A stretch of DNA of 64,000 bases from a virus, in the IMG/VR virus record IMGVR_UViG_3300046488_000208, positions 1 to 64,000 of that record. One strand, written 5' to 3'. A program made the translations under genes and the position numbers. Shown here in pieces: positions 30,733 to 39,395 of the stretch (the stretch's first letter is position 1; each line of letters begins with the position of its first letter). The notes under the pieces are model-generated. The model did not search any database and was not told where the DNA came from. It saw only the letters and a list, made by a program, of their open reading frames with translations.

Positions 30733-30758
30733 AAAGCCAGAGCAATCTGGCTTTTTTT
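30733..30758 (+). terminator. Rho-independent terminator of the exported module
   Basis: AAAGCCAG / CTGGCTTT with six-base loop and T-tract. Confidence 0.9.
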
Positions 30759-30795
30759 GTTAATATCCGGACTATTTATATGAAATTCAGTTTTC

Positions 30796-31638
30796 ATGAA
30801 GTCCTTACAGACAATTATACGAGAAGAATATACAAGATTTCTCAAAGAAGCGTACAATGATGAAGAAATTGATTATTCTTATTTTGAAATATATGATGAA
30901 TTAAAAGGAGAACTATTCAATGATTTCCTATACCACAACAATCCAACATTTACTAAACATGTTCCTTGGACCGTCATACCCTTTCCAAGACTAAAAAAAG
31001 TTTGGGAAGACTATATGACCTATGGTTCTGTAAGAGATACAAGAGGCTTGGAAATGATTGAAGATATTGTAAAAAACAATACAATGAAAGTCAGCATTTT
31101 CACAAACCTGGCAGGTCACACGCAATGGGGCGACCAAGAAGCATTCGATGAAAATATTGGATATTGGGTAGATGAACAACTTAATTGTGTTTACAATAAA
31201 CCTTTTGATAAAAATCAGCTTGAAATACCCTTTAGCAATCCTAAAAAGGGATATCAAGAACCTGAAGATAATTCGCCATGTAATACAACTGTTCATCCAT
31301 TTGCTAAAAATTTTATCGAAGATAAATATGGTGATGAACTTCCAAGCAGAGACCAACTAAGAGAAACACTTTATGAAACAATGACAGGTCAATTCTTCGA
31401 TTATTATATGAATGACCCCGAAGGTAAAATGGGTGGCTTTATAAGTGATTATGGTCTGAAACCTCTTGAAGACCTACTTAGTACATTACTTAGAGCATCA
31501 AGTCCTGAAGAAAAACTACTTGTTATCGACCAAATGTTAAATGTTGTTCATCAACGTTCTGATATCGCTGATTGGTTTGTAGAAGGTGGTAAGCAATCAC
31601 TTGCACAATTAAGCGGTAGTCCCGCAGAAGTTCAATAA
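30796..31638 (+). CDS. Unknown protein with capsid-targeting-like N-terminal leader (280 aa)
   Basis: N-terminus MKSLQTIIREEYTRFLKEAY is an amphipathic leader with the same I-I-x-E-E/I pattern as the genes at 37303, 40783, 51155 and 53870; LKE-A fits a T4-type prohead-protease site. The rest is acidic, with two aromatic-rich regions and a C-terminal helical part. No enzyme family recognised. A GTATTTAT-like motif (CTATTTATATGAAA) lies about 10 nt upstream. Confidence 0.6.
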   Translation: MKSLQTIIREEYTRFLKEAYNDEEIDYSYFEIYDELKGELFNDFLYHNNPTFTKHVPWTVIPFPRLKKVWEDYMTYGSVRDTRGLEMIEDIVKNNTMKVSIFTNLAGHTQWGDQEAFDENIGYWVDEQLNCVYNKPFDKNQLEIPFSNPKKGYQEPEDNSPCNTTVHPFAKNFIEDKYGDELPSRDQLRETLYETMTGQFFDYYMNDPEGKMGGFISDYGLKPLEDLLSTLLRASSPEEKLLVIDQMLNVVHQRSDIADWFVEGGKQSLAQLSGSPAEVQ

Positions 31639-31716
31639 AATTTCACGTAAATCCGACTTTTCGACAACTATTTTCTATTTATGGTAAAAATTATTTTACG
31701 TAAATTTATTATAAGT

Positions 31717-32034
31717 ATGAATATCAACGAATTATTCGAAAAACTACAAGAAGATATTCTTGGCAATTTAACAGGAGATTTGATTTTAGAGGGTAATTGT
31801 ATAGTATGGTCGTATGACCTTGACAGAGACGGTGCAACACAAGATATTGAAGCCAACGATGATGATGCTGAATTTGATTTTGCATCAGCAACAAGTCCCG
31901 AAGAACTTCTACAAGAAGGATATGAAGAAGACAAAGAAGCAATTGAATTATTTCTCGATGGATTAGACGAAGATAATTGGACAATATCAGACCCAGAAAT
32001 TGAAGAAACTCAAATTACTTTTAAAATATTCTAA
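31717..32034 (+). CDS. Acidic unknown protein (105 aa)
   Basis: MNINELFEKLQEDILGNLTG, followed by many Asp/Glu residues. ATG 31717 preferred over the upstream ATG at 31681 because the latter lies inside the GTATTTAT-like leader. No family recognised; strongly acidic small phage proteins can act as DNA mimics, but nothing specific supports this. Confidence 0.55.
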   Translation: MNINELFEKLQEDILGNLTGDLILEGNCIVWSYDLDRDGATQDIEANDDDAEFDFASATSPEELLQEGYEEDKEAIELFLDGLDEDNWTISDPEIEETQITFKIF

Positions 32035-32040
32035 GTTTTC

Positions 32041-32069
32041 TGTAACATTCTCCCGTAATTTTCGTATAA
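32041..32069 (+). promoter_or_regulatory. ECF-type promoter of the nucleotidyltransferase gene
   Basis: TGTAAC, 16-nt spacer, CGTATAA; 34 nt from CGT to the ATG at 32097. Confidence 0.75.
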
Positions 32070-32096
32070 TTGCATAATTATAAAAACGAATTTATT

Positions 32097-33101
32097 ATGG
32101 GTGGTAAAGCATTAAATAAGTACGGTGTATTCACCGAAAGAAAAAGCACAGCAGAATTCATTCAAATTGGAAGTGAACTTAGTATTAAAGTATTCTATGA
32201 CTTAACATTATTCACTTCTGTCGTTACTTGTTATCGTACCAAGGCAGACCACGGTGACTTGGACTTACTTATCAAAGTTCCGGCAAATACCAACATCAAT
32301 TGGAAAGATTATATTAAGAATGCTTTTATGCCAAATGCTATCAATGCCAATGGTGGAGTTTATTCATTCGACTATAAAGGATTCCAAGTTGATTTCATTC
32401 CGATTTCAGAAAGTAAATGGGAAACCGCATTAATTTATTTCTCATACGACCCTTTGGGAAATATCATGGGTAAGACTTACCATAAGTTTGGATTATCATA
32501 TGGTTGGGAAGGTTTGTTCTATAAGTACAGGAATGTTCATGGAACAAACTCAGAAAATATTCTACTCACCAATGATGCGAGAAAAATTTTTGACTTCGGT
32601 GGATATGATTATGATAGATACTTGAAGGGTTTTGATACTCTTGAAGAAATATTCAAATTCTGTATTGATGGTAAGTACTTTGATTCAGAAATGTTTCAAA
32701 TGGAAAATTTGAAGAGTCTTGACAAGAAAAGAAACCGTAAGAGAGGTTCATATCACTTGTTCTTGAATTACATCAAGGACAATGGCATCAATACCAAATA
32801 CGATTTCGAAGAAGATAAGGATATGTATCTTATCGACATTGATGCAGCTTTTCCGGAAGCCGAATTACTGTATAAACTGCATGATTTGGATGTAAGGGAT
32901 GAATTGGCTAAAGCATTAGCAGATAAATTCAATGGCGAAATCGTCATGGAATGGCTTCCCGACCTTAAAGGAAAAGAATTGGGTCAAGCTATTGGTAAGT
33001 TCAAAGATGCTTTGGGTGATGATTACGAAGATTTTATTATGGACTCAAGTAGTGATGAAATTTTCAATAGATTTATGATTGTATATCATGGAAGAAATTA
33101 G
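32097..33101 (+). CDS. Pol beta-type nucleotidyltransferase, CCA-enzyme-like (334 aa), TAG stop
   Basis: The active-site pattern GGKALNKYGV near the start, then ADHGDLDLLI (Asp-x-Asp near residue 55) and a later VDFIPIS strand give the metal triad of the Pol beta nucleotidyltransferase superfamily. The C-terminal LKGKELGQAIGKFKDALG resembles the P-x-x-x-G-x-x-L-G helix of CCA-adding enzymes. Since the phage tRNA genes do not encode CCA, a role in tRNA 3'-end synthesis or repair is plausible (inference). Ends in TAG and overlaps the next gene by 14 nt. Confidence 0.72.
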   Translation: MGGKALNKYGVFTERKSTAEFIQIGSELSIKVFYDLTLFTSVVTCYRTKADHGDLDLLIKVPANTNINWKDYIKNAFMPNAINANGGVYSFDYKGFQVDFIPISESKWETALIYFSYDPLGNIMGKTYHKFGLSYGWEGLFYKYRNVHGTNSENILLTNDARKIFDFGGYDYDRYLKGFDTLEEIFKFCIDGKYFDSEMFQMENLKSLDKKRNRKRGSYHLFLNYIKDNGINTKYDFEEDKDMYLIDIDAAFPEAELLYKLHDLDVRDELAKALADKFNGEIVMEWLPDLKGKELGQAIGKFKDALGDDYEDFIMDSSSDEIFNRFMIVYHGRN

Positions 33102-33978
33102 CGCAGGTAAAGAACGCAATAATATTCTGAAAGTCGGAAGCAAGAATTTAAATTCCGAAAACTGGAAGGTTTATCATCCGTCTGGAAGACATATGTTCAC
33201 CTGTGGCGAAAAGAAAGCCAAGTGGTATACTGAAAGAGGTTTGGCAAAGGTCATCGGTAAAAAGATGATTGGATTGACCTTTATTCCAAAAGGTAATGGC
33301 TTTGAGGACAACGAAGAATTTGGTCGTAGTATTCGGGAAGCAAGGTGTGTGGTAAGCGGTATTGAAGAAGGTCTGCAGAGGCATCATATTGTACCGTATT
33401 GTTATCGCACATATTTCCCCGAAATCTATAAATCAAAAAATCATCATGATGTAGTTCTTATTAATCATGAACTTCACTCACAATATGAGCAAAAAGCCAA
33501 TAATTATAAGGATGAAATCGCCAGAATTTATGGTGTTAAAACTATTGGTGAACTTAACAGTGAATATACTGGCAAATTACGTGAAGCAGGCAAAGATAAT
33601 TCAATTCTACTGAACGCAATTCATTCACTATTTAAATGTTATGGCAGAGTAGCAGAAGCCGTTAAATTGGAAAAGCTATACTTTATTGCAGAGCATACTG
33701 GTATTCCGTTTGAAACAATTTGCGATTATAACTATATGCAACTCTATAAGATTTATTTATACCTACAAGTTTTGCACGAAAAAGAAATTTACGACTTTAA
33801 AGCAGAAAATCGTATTCTTTACGACCACGGATATCATGTTGCACAGAAACTCGATACTGAGGAAAAAATCGAAGAATTTGTTAAACTCTGGAGAAATCAT
33901 TTTATCGATACTATGCATCCCCAATTTATGCCAATTGGATGGTCAGTAGATTTCCGTATTAAAACAAAAATTTTATAA
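33088..33978 (+). CDS. EXD2-C-terminal-like HNH protein (296 aa)
   Basis: The segment WKVYHPSGRHMFTCGEKKAK, then LTFIPKGNGFED, CVVSGIEEGLQRHHIVPYCYR and HHDVVLINHELHSQYEQ resembles the C-terminal region of the eukaryotic exonuclease EXD2, here without the exonuclease domain. HHIVPYCYR plus ELH form an HNH-like metal site. The C-terminal 130 residues are helical. Translationally coupled to the nucleotidyltransferase, suggesting a joint role in RNA or DNA end processing. ATG 33088 preferred over an upstream TTG. Confidence 0.72.
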   Translation: MEEISAGKERNNILKVGSKNLNSENWKVYHPSGRHMFTCGEKKAKWYTERGLAKVIGKKMIGLTFIPKGNGFEDNEEFGRSIREARCVVSGIEEGLQRHHIVPYCYRTYFPEIYKSKNHHDVVLINHELHSQYEQKANNYKDEIARIYGVKTIGELNSEYTGKLREAGKDNSILLNAIHSLFKCYGRVAEAVKLEKLYFIAEHTGIPFETICDYNYMQLYKIYLYLQVLHEKEIYDFKAENRILYDHGYHVAQKLDTEEKIEEFVKLWRNHFIDTMHPQFMPIGWSVDFRIKTKIL

Positions 33979-34033
33979 ATCCTTGCGCATTTCAATAATT
34001 TTAACTAATATTGTTCATTAAATAAAAATAAAT

Positions 34034-34531
34034 ATGAAGCTATACAAAGCATTAAAAGCAAGAAAAAAATTAGTTGGTGAAATCGCTAAACTAAAGGACC
34101 AGATTAAAAATAAGAATTCTTATCTGGCAGGTTCTTCGAGTGCCGATAAATTCGATGTGGATAAGGTATATGCCGAACTCCAAGCAAAAGTCAATGAATT
34201 AATTGGTCTTAAGTTCATTATAAATGAAGCCAATCATCCGATTCAAGAGCAAATTTACAGACTCTCAGAAGCAAAAGCAATGATTGTTTTCTGGAACGAA
34301 GTAAGTGTTGTCGAAGGTCTGCAGTCTATTGGCTACAGCGATACCATAAAGGATTATAAGGTTCACACAGATGAAGCCAAACGCAACGAAATAGTTGTAG
34401 GATTTCAGAAAAAGGTTGATGCTGTTCAGGACGAAATCGATAATTTTAATTATACCACTGATATTCCTTGGGGTGATGCAAGTGAAGACCTACAAGAAAT
34501 AGACGAATCGCCTGTAACAGAACTGAAGTAA
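34034..34531 (+). CDS. Coiled-coil protein, DIP1984/septicolysin-like (165 aa)
   Basis: The opening KLYKALKARKKLVGEIAKLKDQIK, the ELQAKVNELIGLKFIINEAN stretch and a long central helix match the DIP1984 family pattern of bacterial coiled-coil proteins. The acidic C-terminus looks disordered. Molecular role not established. Confidence 0.6.
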   Translation: MKLYKALKARKKLVGEIAKLKDQIKNKNSYLAGSSSADKFDVDKVYAELQAKVNELIGLKFIINEANHPIQEQIYRLSEAKAMIVFWNEVSVVEGLQSIGYSDTIKDYKVHTDEAKRNEIVVGFQKKVDAVQDEIDNFNYTTDIPWGDASEDLQEIDESPVTELK

Positions 34532-34723
34532 AGAAACTGAAGTGTGCTTTCGAGTAGCTAAGACATACTGAGATATTCGCAACTACTATGGTCAACGATA
34601 ATGACAATGAATGTTCAAGTTTCCGATAGTCATGTAGTTAAATTTCAATCTTCAAGTCTCAAGACTCATTTTGAAATCTCTTTTGTTTTTACCAAAGAAA
34701 CACACTTCTTTTTATTTTAAATT
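34532..34723 (+). other. Non-coding gap with weak inverted repeat
   Basis: About 190 nt without a credible ORF. AAGTGTG near 34551 is complementary to CACACTT at 34703, and AAGAA-ACACAC-TTCTT followed by T-rich sequence at 34696-34720 may be a weak terminator before the ATG at 34724. Confidence 0.3.
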
Positions 34724-35797
34724 ATGACAACCATAAAATTTGATTTTGATGATATACTGATTGTCCCCAAGGTGCATGGTGACATATCAAGCAGATATAA
34801 AGACATTATATTACCAAGTAAATTACCATTATTTACTGCACCAATGGACACTGTGGTAAATTATGAGAATAAGAATATTTTTCTTGAAAACAAAATTAAT
34901 GTTGTTCTACCAAGAACAGTCCCTTATTTACAATTTCTTGCAAAAGAAGTTATGGCAGGAAAACTTGACGATGGTGGCGTTTTTGTTAGCTTTGGATTAA
35001 ATAATATTCGAACACATATTACTGGCGTTCAAAGATTTCATAAAAATGCAAATATTCTTATTGATGTTGCCAATGGTCATATGAAACTGATTGTAGATAT
35101 TTGTAAAGAAATAAAAAAATTCAGACCAGACGTAACGATAATGGTAGGTAATATTGCCAATCCAGAAACTTATCGTTGGTATGCAGAAAATAATTGCGTT
35201 GATTATATTCGTGTAGGCATCGGTAATGGCAATGGGTGCATAACTTCAAAACAATCAGGCGTTGGATATCCATTAGCATCACTAATACAGGAAGTATTTC
35301 ATGAAAAATTATTATATGTATATGACCATAAAGATGACAATGATTTTAAATTTGCCCCTGCCATTGTTGCAGATGGTGGCATGAAAGATTATGCGGATAT
35401 TATTAAAGCATTTGCATTGGGTGCTGATTATGTGATGATTGGTTCAATTTTTAATAAGGCATTAGAAAGTTGTGCTGACAATTATGTACATGGTATTAAA
35501 ATTGGCAAGGAACTTGCTAATCGTTTATTCGACAAAGGCTATCCAATAAAAAAGTATTTCAGAGGCATGAGTACCAAGGAAGCGCAAAAAGCAATGGGAA
35601 AGACCCGTTTAAAGACTTCTGAGGGCGTTACGAGATACAGGAAGGTAGAATATCACCTAAATGGCTGGGTTGAAAATTTCGAGCATTACTTGCGAAATGC
35701 AATGAGTTATAGTGATGCCCGGACATTAAACGATTTTATTGGAAAAGCCGATATTTGCCAAATTACTGATAAAGCATATGTTAGACTTAACAAATAA
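34724..35797 (+). CDS. GMP reductase/IMP dehydrogenase family enzyme (357 aa)
   Basis: The catalytic loop reads RVGIGNGNGCITSKQSGVGY with Cys172; K-Q-x-G-V-G-Y-P is the GMP-reductase form of the loop. FDFDDILIVPK at the N-terminus, VADGGMKDYADIIKAFALGA and VMIGSIF form the phosphate-binding region, and YFRGMSTKEAQ is the flap. There are no CBS domains, as in GuaC. It should interconvert GMP and IMP and so adjust purine pools. Overlaps the next gene by 20 nt. Confidence 0.87.
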   Translation: MTTIKFDFDDILIVPKVHGDISSRYKDIILPSKLPLFTAPMDTVVNYENKNIFLENKINVVLPRTVPYLQFLAKEVMAGKLDDGGVFVSFGLNNIRTHITGVQRFHKNANILIDVANGHMKLIVDICKEIKKFRPDVTIMVGNIANPETYRWYAENNCVDYIRVGIGNGNGCITSKQSGVGYPLASLIQEVFHEKLLYVYDHKDDNDFKFAPAIVADGGMKDYADIIKAFALGADYVMIGSIFNKALESCADNYVHGIKIGKELANRLFDKGYPIKKYFRGMSTKEAQKAMGKTRLKTSEGVTRYRKVEYHLNGWVENFEHYLRNAMSYSDARTLNDFIGKADICQITDKAYVRLNK

Positions 35798-36140
35798 AAA
35801 CGTTGATGAAATTAATGCGCACATACAAAAATATGCATCTGTATTAGAATTACTGAATCCCCAGTATCAGCCGTACATGGCTCTCATCATCGACATTAGC
35901 ATTAGACATATTCAAGAAAAACATCCAAATTTACCTGTTGATTGGAAAGCCTGGTCTATCGTAGTTCTTAAAAATAAATATTTTAAGGGTAAAGTCAAAA
36001 AAGAATCGGATATTCCTATCATAATTGATGAATTCATTCAGCACTATAAGGACAATTATGCTGAATACATTCAGCAACTTGGAGTATCTTCAACTGAATT
36101 TGATAGAGATTATGGTTTTGTCTGCAAGTTTATAAAATAA
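35778..36140 (+). CDS. Unknown helical protein (120 aa)
   Basis: MLDLTNKNVDEINAHIQKYA, LIIDISIRHIQEKHPNLPVDW and IIIDEFIQHYKDNY, all predicted helices. ATG 35778 is used since an earlier start would lie deeper in the reductase gene. Ends directly at a terminator. No family recognised. Confidence 0.55.
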   Translation: MLDLTNKNVDEINAHIQKYASVLELLNPQYQPYMALIIDISIRHIQEKHPNLPVDWKAWSIVVLKNKYFKGKVKKESDIPIIIDEFIQHYKDNYAEYIQQLGVSSTEFDRDYGFVCKFIK

Positions 36141-36175
36141 AAATCGGTAGAAATCTTCCGTTTTTCTACCGATTT
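36141..36175. terminator. Bidirectional terminator between convergent genes
   Basis: AAATCGGTAGAAA / TTTTTCTACCGATTT is symmetric with A and T tracts on both sides and separates the + gene ending at 36140 from the - gene ending at 36204. Confidence 0.85.
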
Positions 36176-36203
36176 AAAATATTATCGTCCGATTATCGTC
36201 CGA

Positions 36204-36368
36204 TTATTGTGTTTGGATTTCCTCTAATTCGGTTTCGTATTTTAATTTTAAGATTTTTAGACTTTTTGTTTTCTTATTAGAAGTATCGTATTTTTCAAAA
36301 TTACTGATTTTCTGTGCTAATTCAGCAATTTTATGCTCTAATGCTTTAACGTCTCTATCTTTAGCCAT
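36204..36368 (-). CDS. Small coiled-coil protein (54 aa)
   Basis: MAKDRDVKALEHKIAELAQK and LKILKLKYETELEEIQTQ form two heptad-rich helices separated by a basic loop, probably a helical hairpin. Shares the convergent terminator at 36141. A duplicated ATTATCGTCCG sequence (36181, 36192) follows the stop. Confidence 0.6.
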   Translation of the reverse strand: MAKDRDVKALEHKIAELAQKISNFEKYDTSNKKTKSLKILKLKYETELEEIQTQ

Positions 36369-36465
36369 AGCTTTGAATTTAAGTATAAAATAATTTTCTT
36401 ATAAATACTAAAGTACTTGCATTTATAGCCGACATTAACTATATTTGCTTACTAAATTTTTACTC

Positions 36466-36693
36466 ATGGAAAAATATGTCAGATACAAGAGATTCAGTGA
36501 AACCCATACTGAAATTACAGTACAGGAATTTTACAATAAGTTAATTACTGAAGGTTGGGAAATCATTTACTATAACGAAATAATACATCCTGTCGGAGCA
36601 TTAGCTGGCGGTCCACAAAATATGACGTTTTACGTAGTTGTCGTAGCAGGCAAAAGACAAGAGGACACGCTATCAAAGCCAAGTGTATTATGA
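36466..36693 (+). CDS. Unknown small protein (75 aa)
   Basis: VRYKRFSETHTEITVQEFYN, then WEIIYYNEIIHPVG and MTFYVVVVAGKRQ; looks like a two-strand, one-helix fold. TATATTTG (a TAnnTTTG -7 box) lies 23 nt upstream of the ATG. The stop overlaps the next ATG by 4 nt. Confidence 0.6.
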   Translation: MEKYVRYKRFSETHTEITVQEFYNKLITEGWEIIYYNEIIHPVGALAGGPQNMTFYVVVVAGKRQEDTLSKPSVL

Positions 36694-36863
36694 GCATAAA
36701 TTCGGGATATCTCGTCAAGACAAAAACGGGAAAAGAGGGTAGAACCTATCACCGAGATAATAAAGTCAAAGGCAAAGTGGTAGTGTACGTATTTATTGAT
36801 GGTAAAGAAGTCAAAATGCTCTGTGACCCCGAAACCATAGAAATAATTGGATTTGTAGATTAA
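36690..36863 (+). CDS. Small beta-rich protein (57 aa)
   Basis: GYLVKTKTGKEGRTYHRDNK, GKVVVYVFIDGKEVKMLC and a final IEIIGFVD strand suggest a small beta-barrel. Coupled by a 4-nt overlap to the upstream gene. No family recognised. Confidence 0.6.
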   Translation: MSINSGYLVKTKTGKEGRTYHRDNKVKGKVVVYVFIDGKEVKMLCDPETIEIIGFVD

Positions 36864-36870
36864 CAATAAA

Positions 36871-37272
36871 ATGGAAGAATTAAATTTAAAACCCGGACAC
36901 ACATACCTGCTCAGATATGGCTGTACGGATACTGTGCATGAAGTCAAGGTACTTTTAGCAACAGATAAAGCATACAACCTAAAATGGCAAAGCGGTACTA
37001 ACTCATGGGAACTTAAAAGACGTATGGATAGCGATTATACTGTTGTTGAAGACATTACGATGGTCGCCAATGATTTATCATTTGATTGGTTAAAAGCCAA
37101 TATGCCGGATTTCAAAGTAAAGTTTCCAAACTTTTACGTAGAAGAAATCTGTCCTATTTGTGTTGGTACGGGACAGGTACAGAGTTTTGAAACAACTGCA
37201 GGAACAAAAACCTGCCCAACCTGTAATGGTAGCGGAAAGAAATCAAAAAAAGTCACATTATCATTTGACTAA
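36871..37272 (+). CDS. DnaJ-type zinc-finger protein (133 aa)
   Basis: The C-terminus carries two CxxCxGxG units: CPICVGTGQ and CPTCNGSGK (about 95-125), which form one DnaJ-type zinc site. The first 90 residues form an unrecognised beta-rich domain (KPGHTYLLRYGCTDTVHEVK). There is no J domain, so it is a stand-alone zinc-finger protein. Zinc binding is well supported, role is not. Confidence 0.65.
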   Translation: MEELNLKPGHTYLLRYGCTDTVHEVKVLLATDKAYNLKWQSGTNSWELKRRMDSDYTVVEDITMVANDLSFDWLKANMPDFKVKFPNFYVEEICPICVGTGQVQSFETTAGTKTCPTCNGSGKKSKKVTLSFD

Positions 37273-37302
37273 ATTGACTGTATTTATTGAGAAAGACAAT
37301 AA

Positions 37303-38256
37303 ATGCTTTCGATAGCACAATTAATTAGGGAAGAAATACAAGATTTTGTTAAAGACTATTGGCAGGATGACAATAAGCCATCACTTGCTGATAAGGTTTT
37401 TTCAAAAAATCAAGGCGTGGACCTTAAACAGAACACACCTATCAATGCCGAATTAATTGGAAAAGCAGACAACCAATATCCGGTTTATAAAAATCCTAAG
37501 AGTCTTGAAGGGTTTGCGGGTAATACCAGAGGAATATTAATGGCAAATGGTGACCTATATCTCTCAAAAACATTTTATGCACTACATAAAGCAATACTAA
37601 ACTTATTATCTGTGCATAATATCGTACCATTTGCAGCTCAGTATAATTATGATTTAGAATATCCACAGGAATTCGTGGCAATTGAAAGAGTCGGATTTTC
37701 AGACATGTTTTCACAATCCGAAGCATATGAAGAATTTCCAAATTATTACTATGAAATCTTCGATAACGGTAGTGCCAAACAGCCGTATACATTTAAATAT
37801 CTCGAAGACGATAACCTTAATGAATTAGAAAGTCCATTAGACCCGAATTATAATGGTGTTATGTCAAACATACCGCCAGGATATGTTCATGGAATTCTGG
37901 ACGAATTAAATAAAGATAAGATGAAAAACAACAAAGTACAAGACGTAATTAAAAGCGTAATTAAAGAATTTGCCTATGAAGGCAATGTAGCAGAAATAGA
38001 GATAACTCCGACAGAACAAGACCCACGTTCTGGCAAGAAACAGCAAAAAAACTTTGATGTCAACTATAATAAAACTGTTGATGGAGTACCTCTTGAAATT
38101 ACTGGTGTTTTATCACCATATAATACGGGTAGAGGTACGGAGTATGAATTTCAACCAGACTTTTTCACCGATGTTGAAGCCGAAAATTACTTTAACGAGA
38201 ATTGGGAAACTGTTCAAGACGAAATATTGGACAAATTATACGACAAAAATCGCTAA
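37303..38256 (+). CDS. Leader-bearing protein with NP-x-LE-F module (317 aa)
   Basis: N-terminus MLSIAQLIREEIQDFVKDYW is the same amphipathic leader type as in the gene at 30796. Residues about 58-95 (VYKNPKSLEGF, then RGILMANGDLYLSK) match the module found three times in the protein at 51155. A second domain from about residue 215 (EIEITPTEQDPRSGKKQQKN) is unrecognised. GTATTTATTGAGAAAG precedes the ATG by 8 nt. Confidence 0.6.
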   Translation: MLSIAQLIREEIQDFVKDYWQDDNKPSLADKVFSKNQGVDLKQNTPINAELIGKADNQYPVYKNPKSLEGFAGNTRGILMANGDLYLSKTFYALHKAILNLLSVHNIVPFAAQYNYDLEYPQEFVAIERVGFSDMFSQSEAYEEFPNYYYEIFDNGSAKQPYTFKYLEDDNLNELESPLDPNYNGVMSNIPPGYVHGILDELNKDKMKNNKVQDVIKSVIKEFAYEGNVAEIEITPTEQDPRSGKKQQKNFDVNYNKTVDGVPLEITGVLSPYNTGRGTEYEFQPDFFTDVEAENYFNENWETVQDEILDKLYDKNR

Positions 38257-38289
38257 TTTTTCTTATTTTTTCTAATTCTTAATTGGTAA

Positions 38290-38532
38290 TCAAGTAAGTA
38301 CATCGTGTATGGATGGTTGCCTTGGAAGTAGTTCTACAAGCGTTTGAAAGAACTCTTCGTACTTTTTTACCTTACCTTTATTCTTTGCTGCCCTTATTTC
38401 CAGCTTCTGAATATGTTTGTAAAGCATTTCATCGTCTTCATTTTTCGAAGTCCGGAGTTTTTCTTTAAACTCATTGTACTTTTCTTCACATTTGTTGTCA
38501 TACGCAGCTTGTGCGTGGTCAAAATATGCCAT
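38290..38532 (-). CDS. Charged helical protein (80 aa)
   Basis: MAYFDHAQAAYDNKCEEKYN with long Lys/Glu-rich helices (MLYKHIQKLEIRAAKNKG). Lies five bases downstream of the gene at 38538 on the same strand, so probably co-transcribed. No family recognised. Confidence 0.6.
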   Translation of the reverse strand: MAYFDHAQAAYDNKCEEKYNEFKEKLRTSKNEDDEMLYKHIQKLEIRAAKNKGKVKKYEEFFQTLVELLPRQPSIHDVLT

Positions 38533-38537
38533 ATAAA

Positions 38538-39242
38538 TTATAATTTATCAAACTCAGGTATCCAACGTTTGGGAAGTCTTCTGAATTTAAAGGTCTTAGC
38601 TTCAAGTATTTCCTTATCGGGTTCAGAATCCATCCAAGGTCTGACTTCGGTTTTTTTGCCTTTTTTTCTCTCCTTAACCGATACGTCAAAAATAGCAATA
38701 TCTTTTTTCCAGAAATGCCAAATATCTCGATTCTGACCACAATGCCATAAACTGAAATTGCAGAAATAATGGGTGTAGTTCTTTTTAAGATATTCTTCAA
38801 CTTCACGCATATATCCTTTGAGAACAAAGTTGCCTTTGTATTTGGAATACACGAAACACAGACAATATGCGCCACCAGACATTCCCCGTTTTCCATCAGC
38901 AGGAATTTCAATGGCAGGATATTTCTTATTTAAAAGTGCTCGTTGCTTTTTCTCGTAGATTTTTTCGGCTTGTTCTCGATAGTATTCATAACTATCGACA
39001 TTCGTGACTTGTTTCTTTTCATCAGCAGTAAGTTCTCTCTTGAAACTCAAACCAGTCCTGTTTAAAAATACTTGCCAAGCAATTTTTTCAATTTCCAAAT
39101 TTTTATTATTTGGCGTTGGTAATTTTGAACTCTGCATATCATTACAATTTGCGTGTCTACCACAAAGTTCACAGCAACCCTGTGACCTTCCCATTGTTAT
39201 AGGATAGCCATTTTTTTCTGCACAATCGTTACAATAGAACAT
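38538..39242 (-). CDS. Zinc-finger protein of unknown function (234 aa)
   Basis: Begins MFYCNDCAEKNGYPI, and a second pair CELCGRHANC near residue 24 completes a treble-clef-like zinc finger. The rest includes YKGNFVLKGYMREVEEYLKK, a tryptophan/histidine-rich HYFCNFSLWHCGQNRDIWHFW and a basic C-terminus. Likely nucleic-acid related, but unassigned. Confidence 0.6.
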   Translation of the reverse strand: MFYCNDCAEKNGYPITMGRSQGCCELCGRHANCNDMQSSKLPTPNNKNLEIEKIAWQVFLNRTGLSFKRELTADEKKQVTNVDSYEYYREQAEKIYEKKQRALLNKKYPAIEIPADGKRGMSGGAYCLCFVYSKYKGNFVLKGYMREVEEYLKKNYTHYFCNFSLWHCGQNRDIWHFWKKDIAIFDVSVKERKKGKKTEVRPWMDSEPDKEILEAKTFKFRRLPKRWIPEFDKL

Positions 39243-39276
39243 ATTTTCAGTTTTAAAAATTTAAAAGTTTAGGGAA

Positions 39277-39361
39277 GCACGGGAAGAGTCGGTCAGTTAA
39301 GCGTTTATATTTCGACCAGATTCCCGTGCCTCCGGGTCAGTTAAGCGTTCTATATAAGACC
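39277..39361 (-). ncRNA. Two adjacent hairpins with a repeated 15-nt loop sequence
   Basis: GGTCAGTTAAGCGTT occurs at 39291 and 39335. The first copy sits in a GCACGGGAA / TTCCCGTGC helix, the second between GGTC and GACC. On the minus strand they lie between the tRNA-like RNA and the gene at 38538, as leader structures or processing sites. Confidence 0.45.
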
Positions 39362-39395
39362 ACTCACTTGCCTTTCGACAAGACCTAAACAGTTG

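Noticed and set aside
36181-36203. Direct repeat ATTATCGTCCG as an attachment site
   Set aside because: Only two short copies next to each other after a stop codon and no integrase gene in the window.
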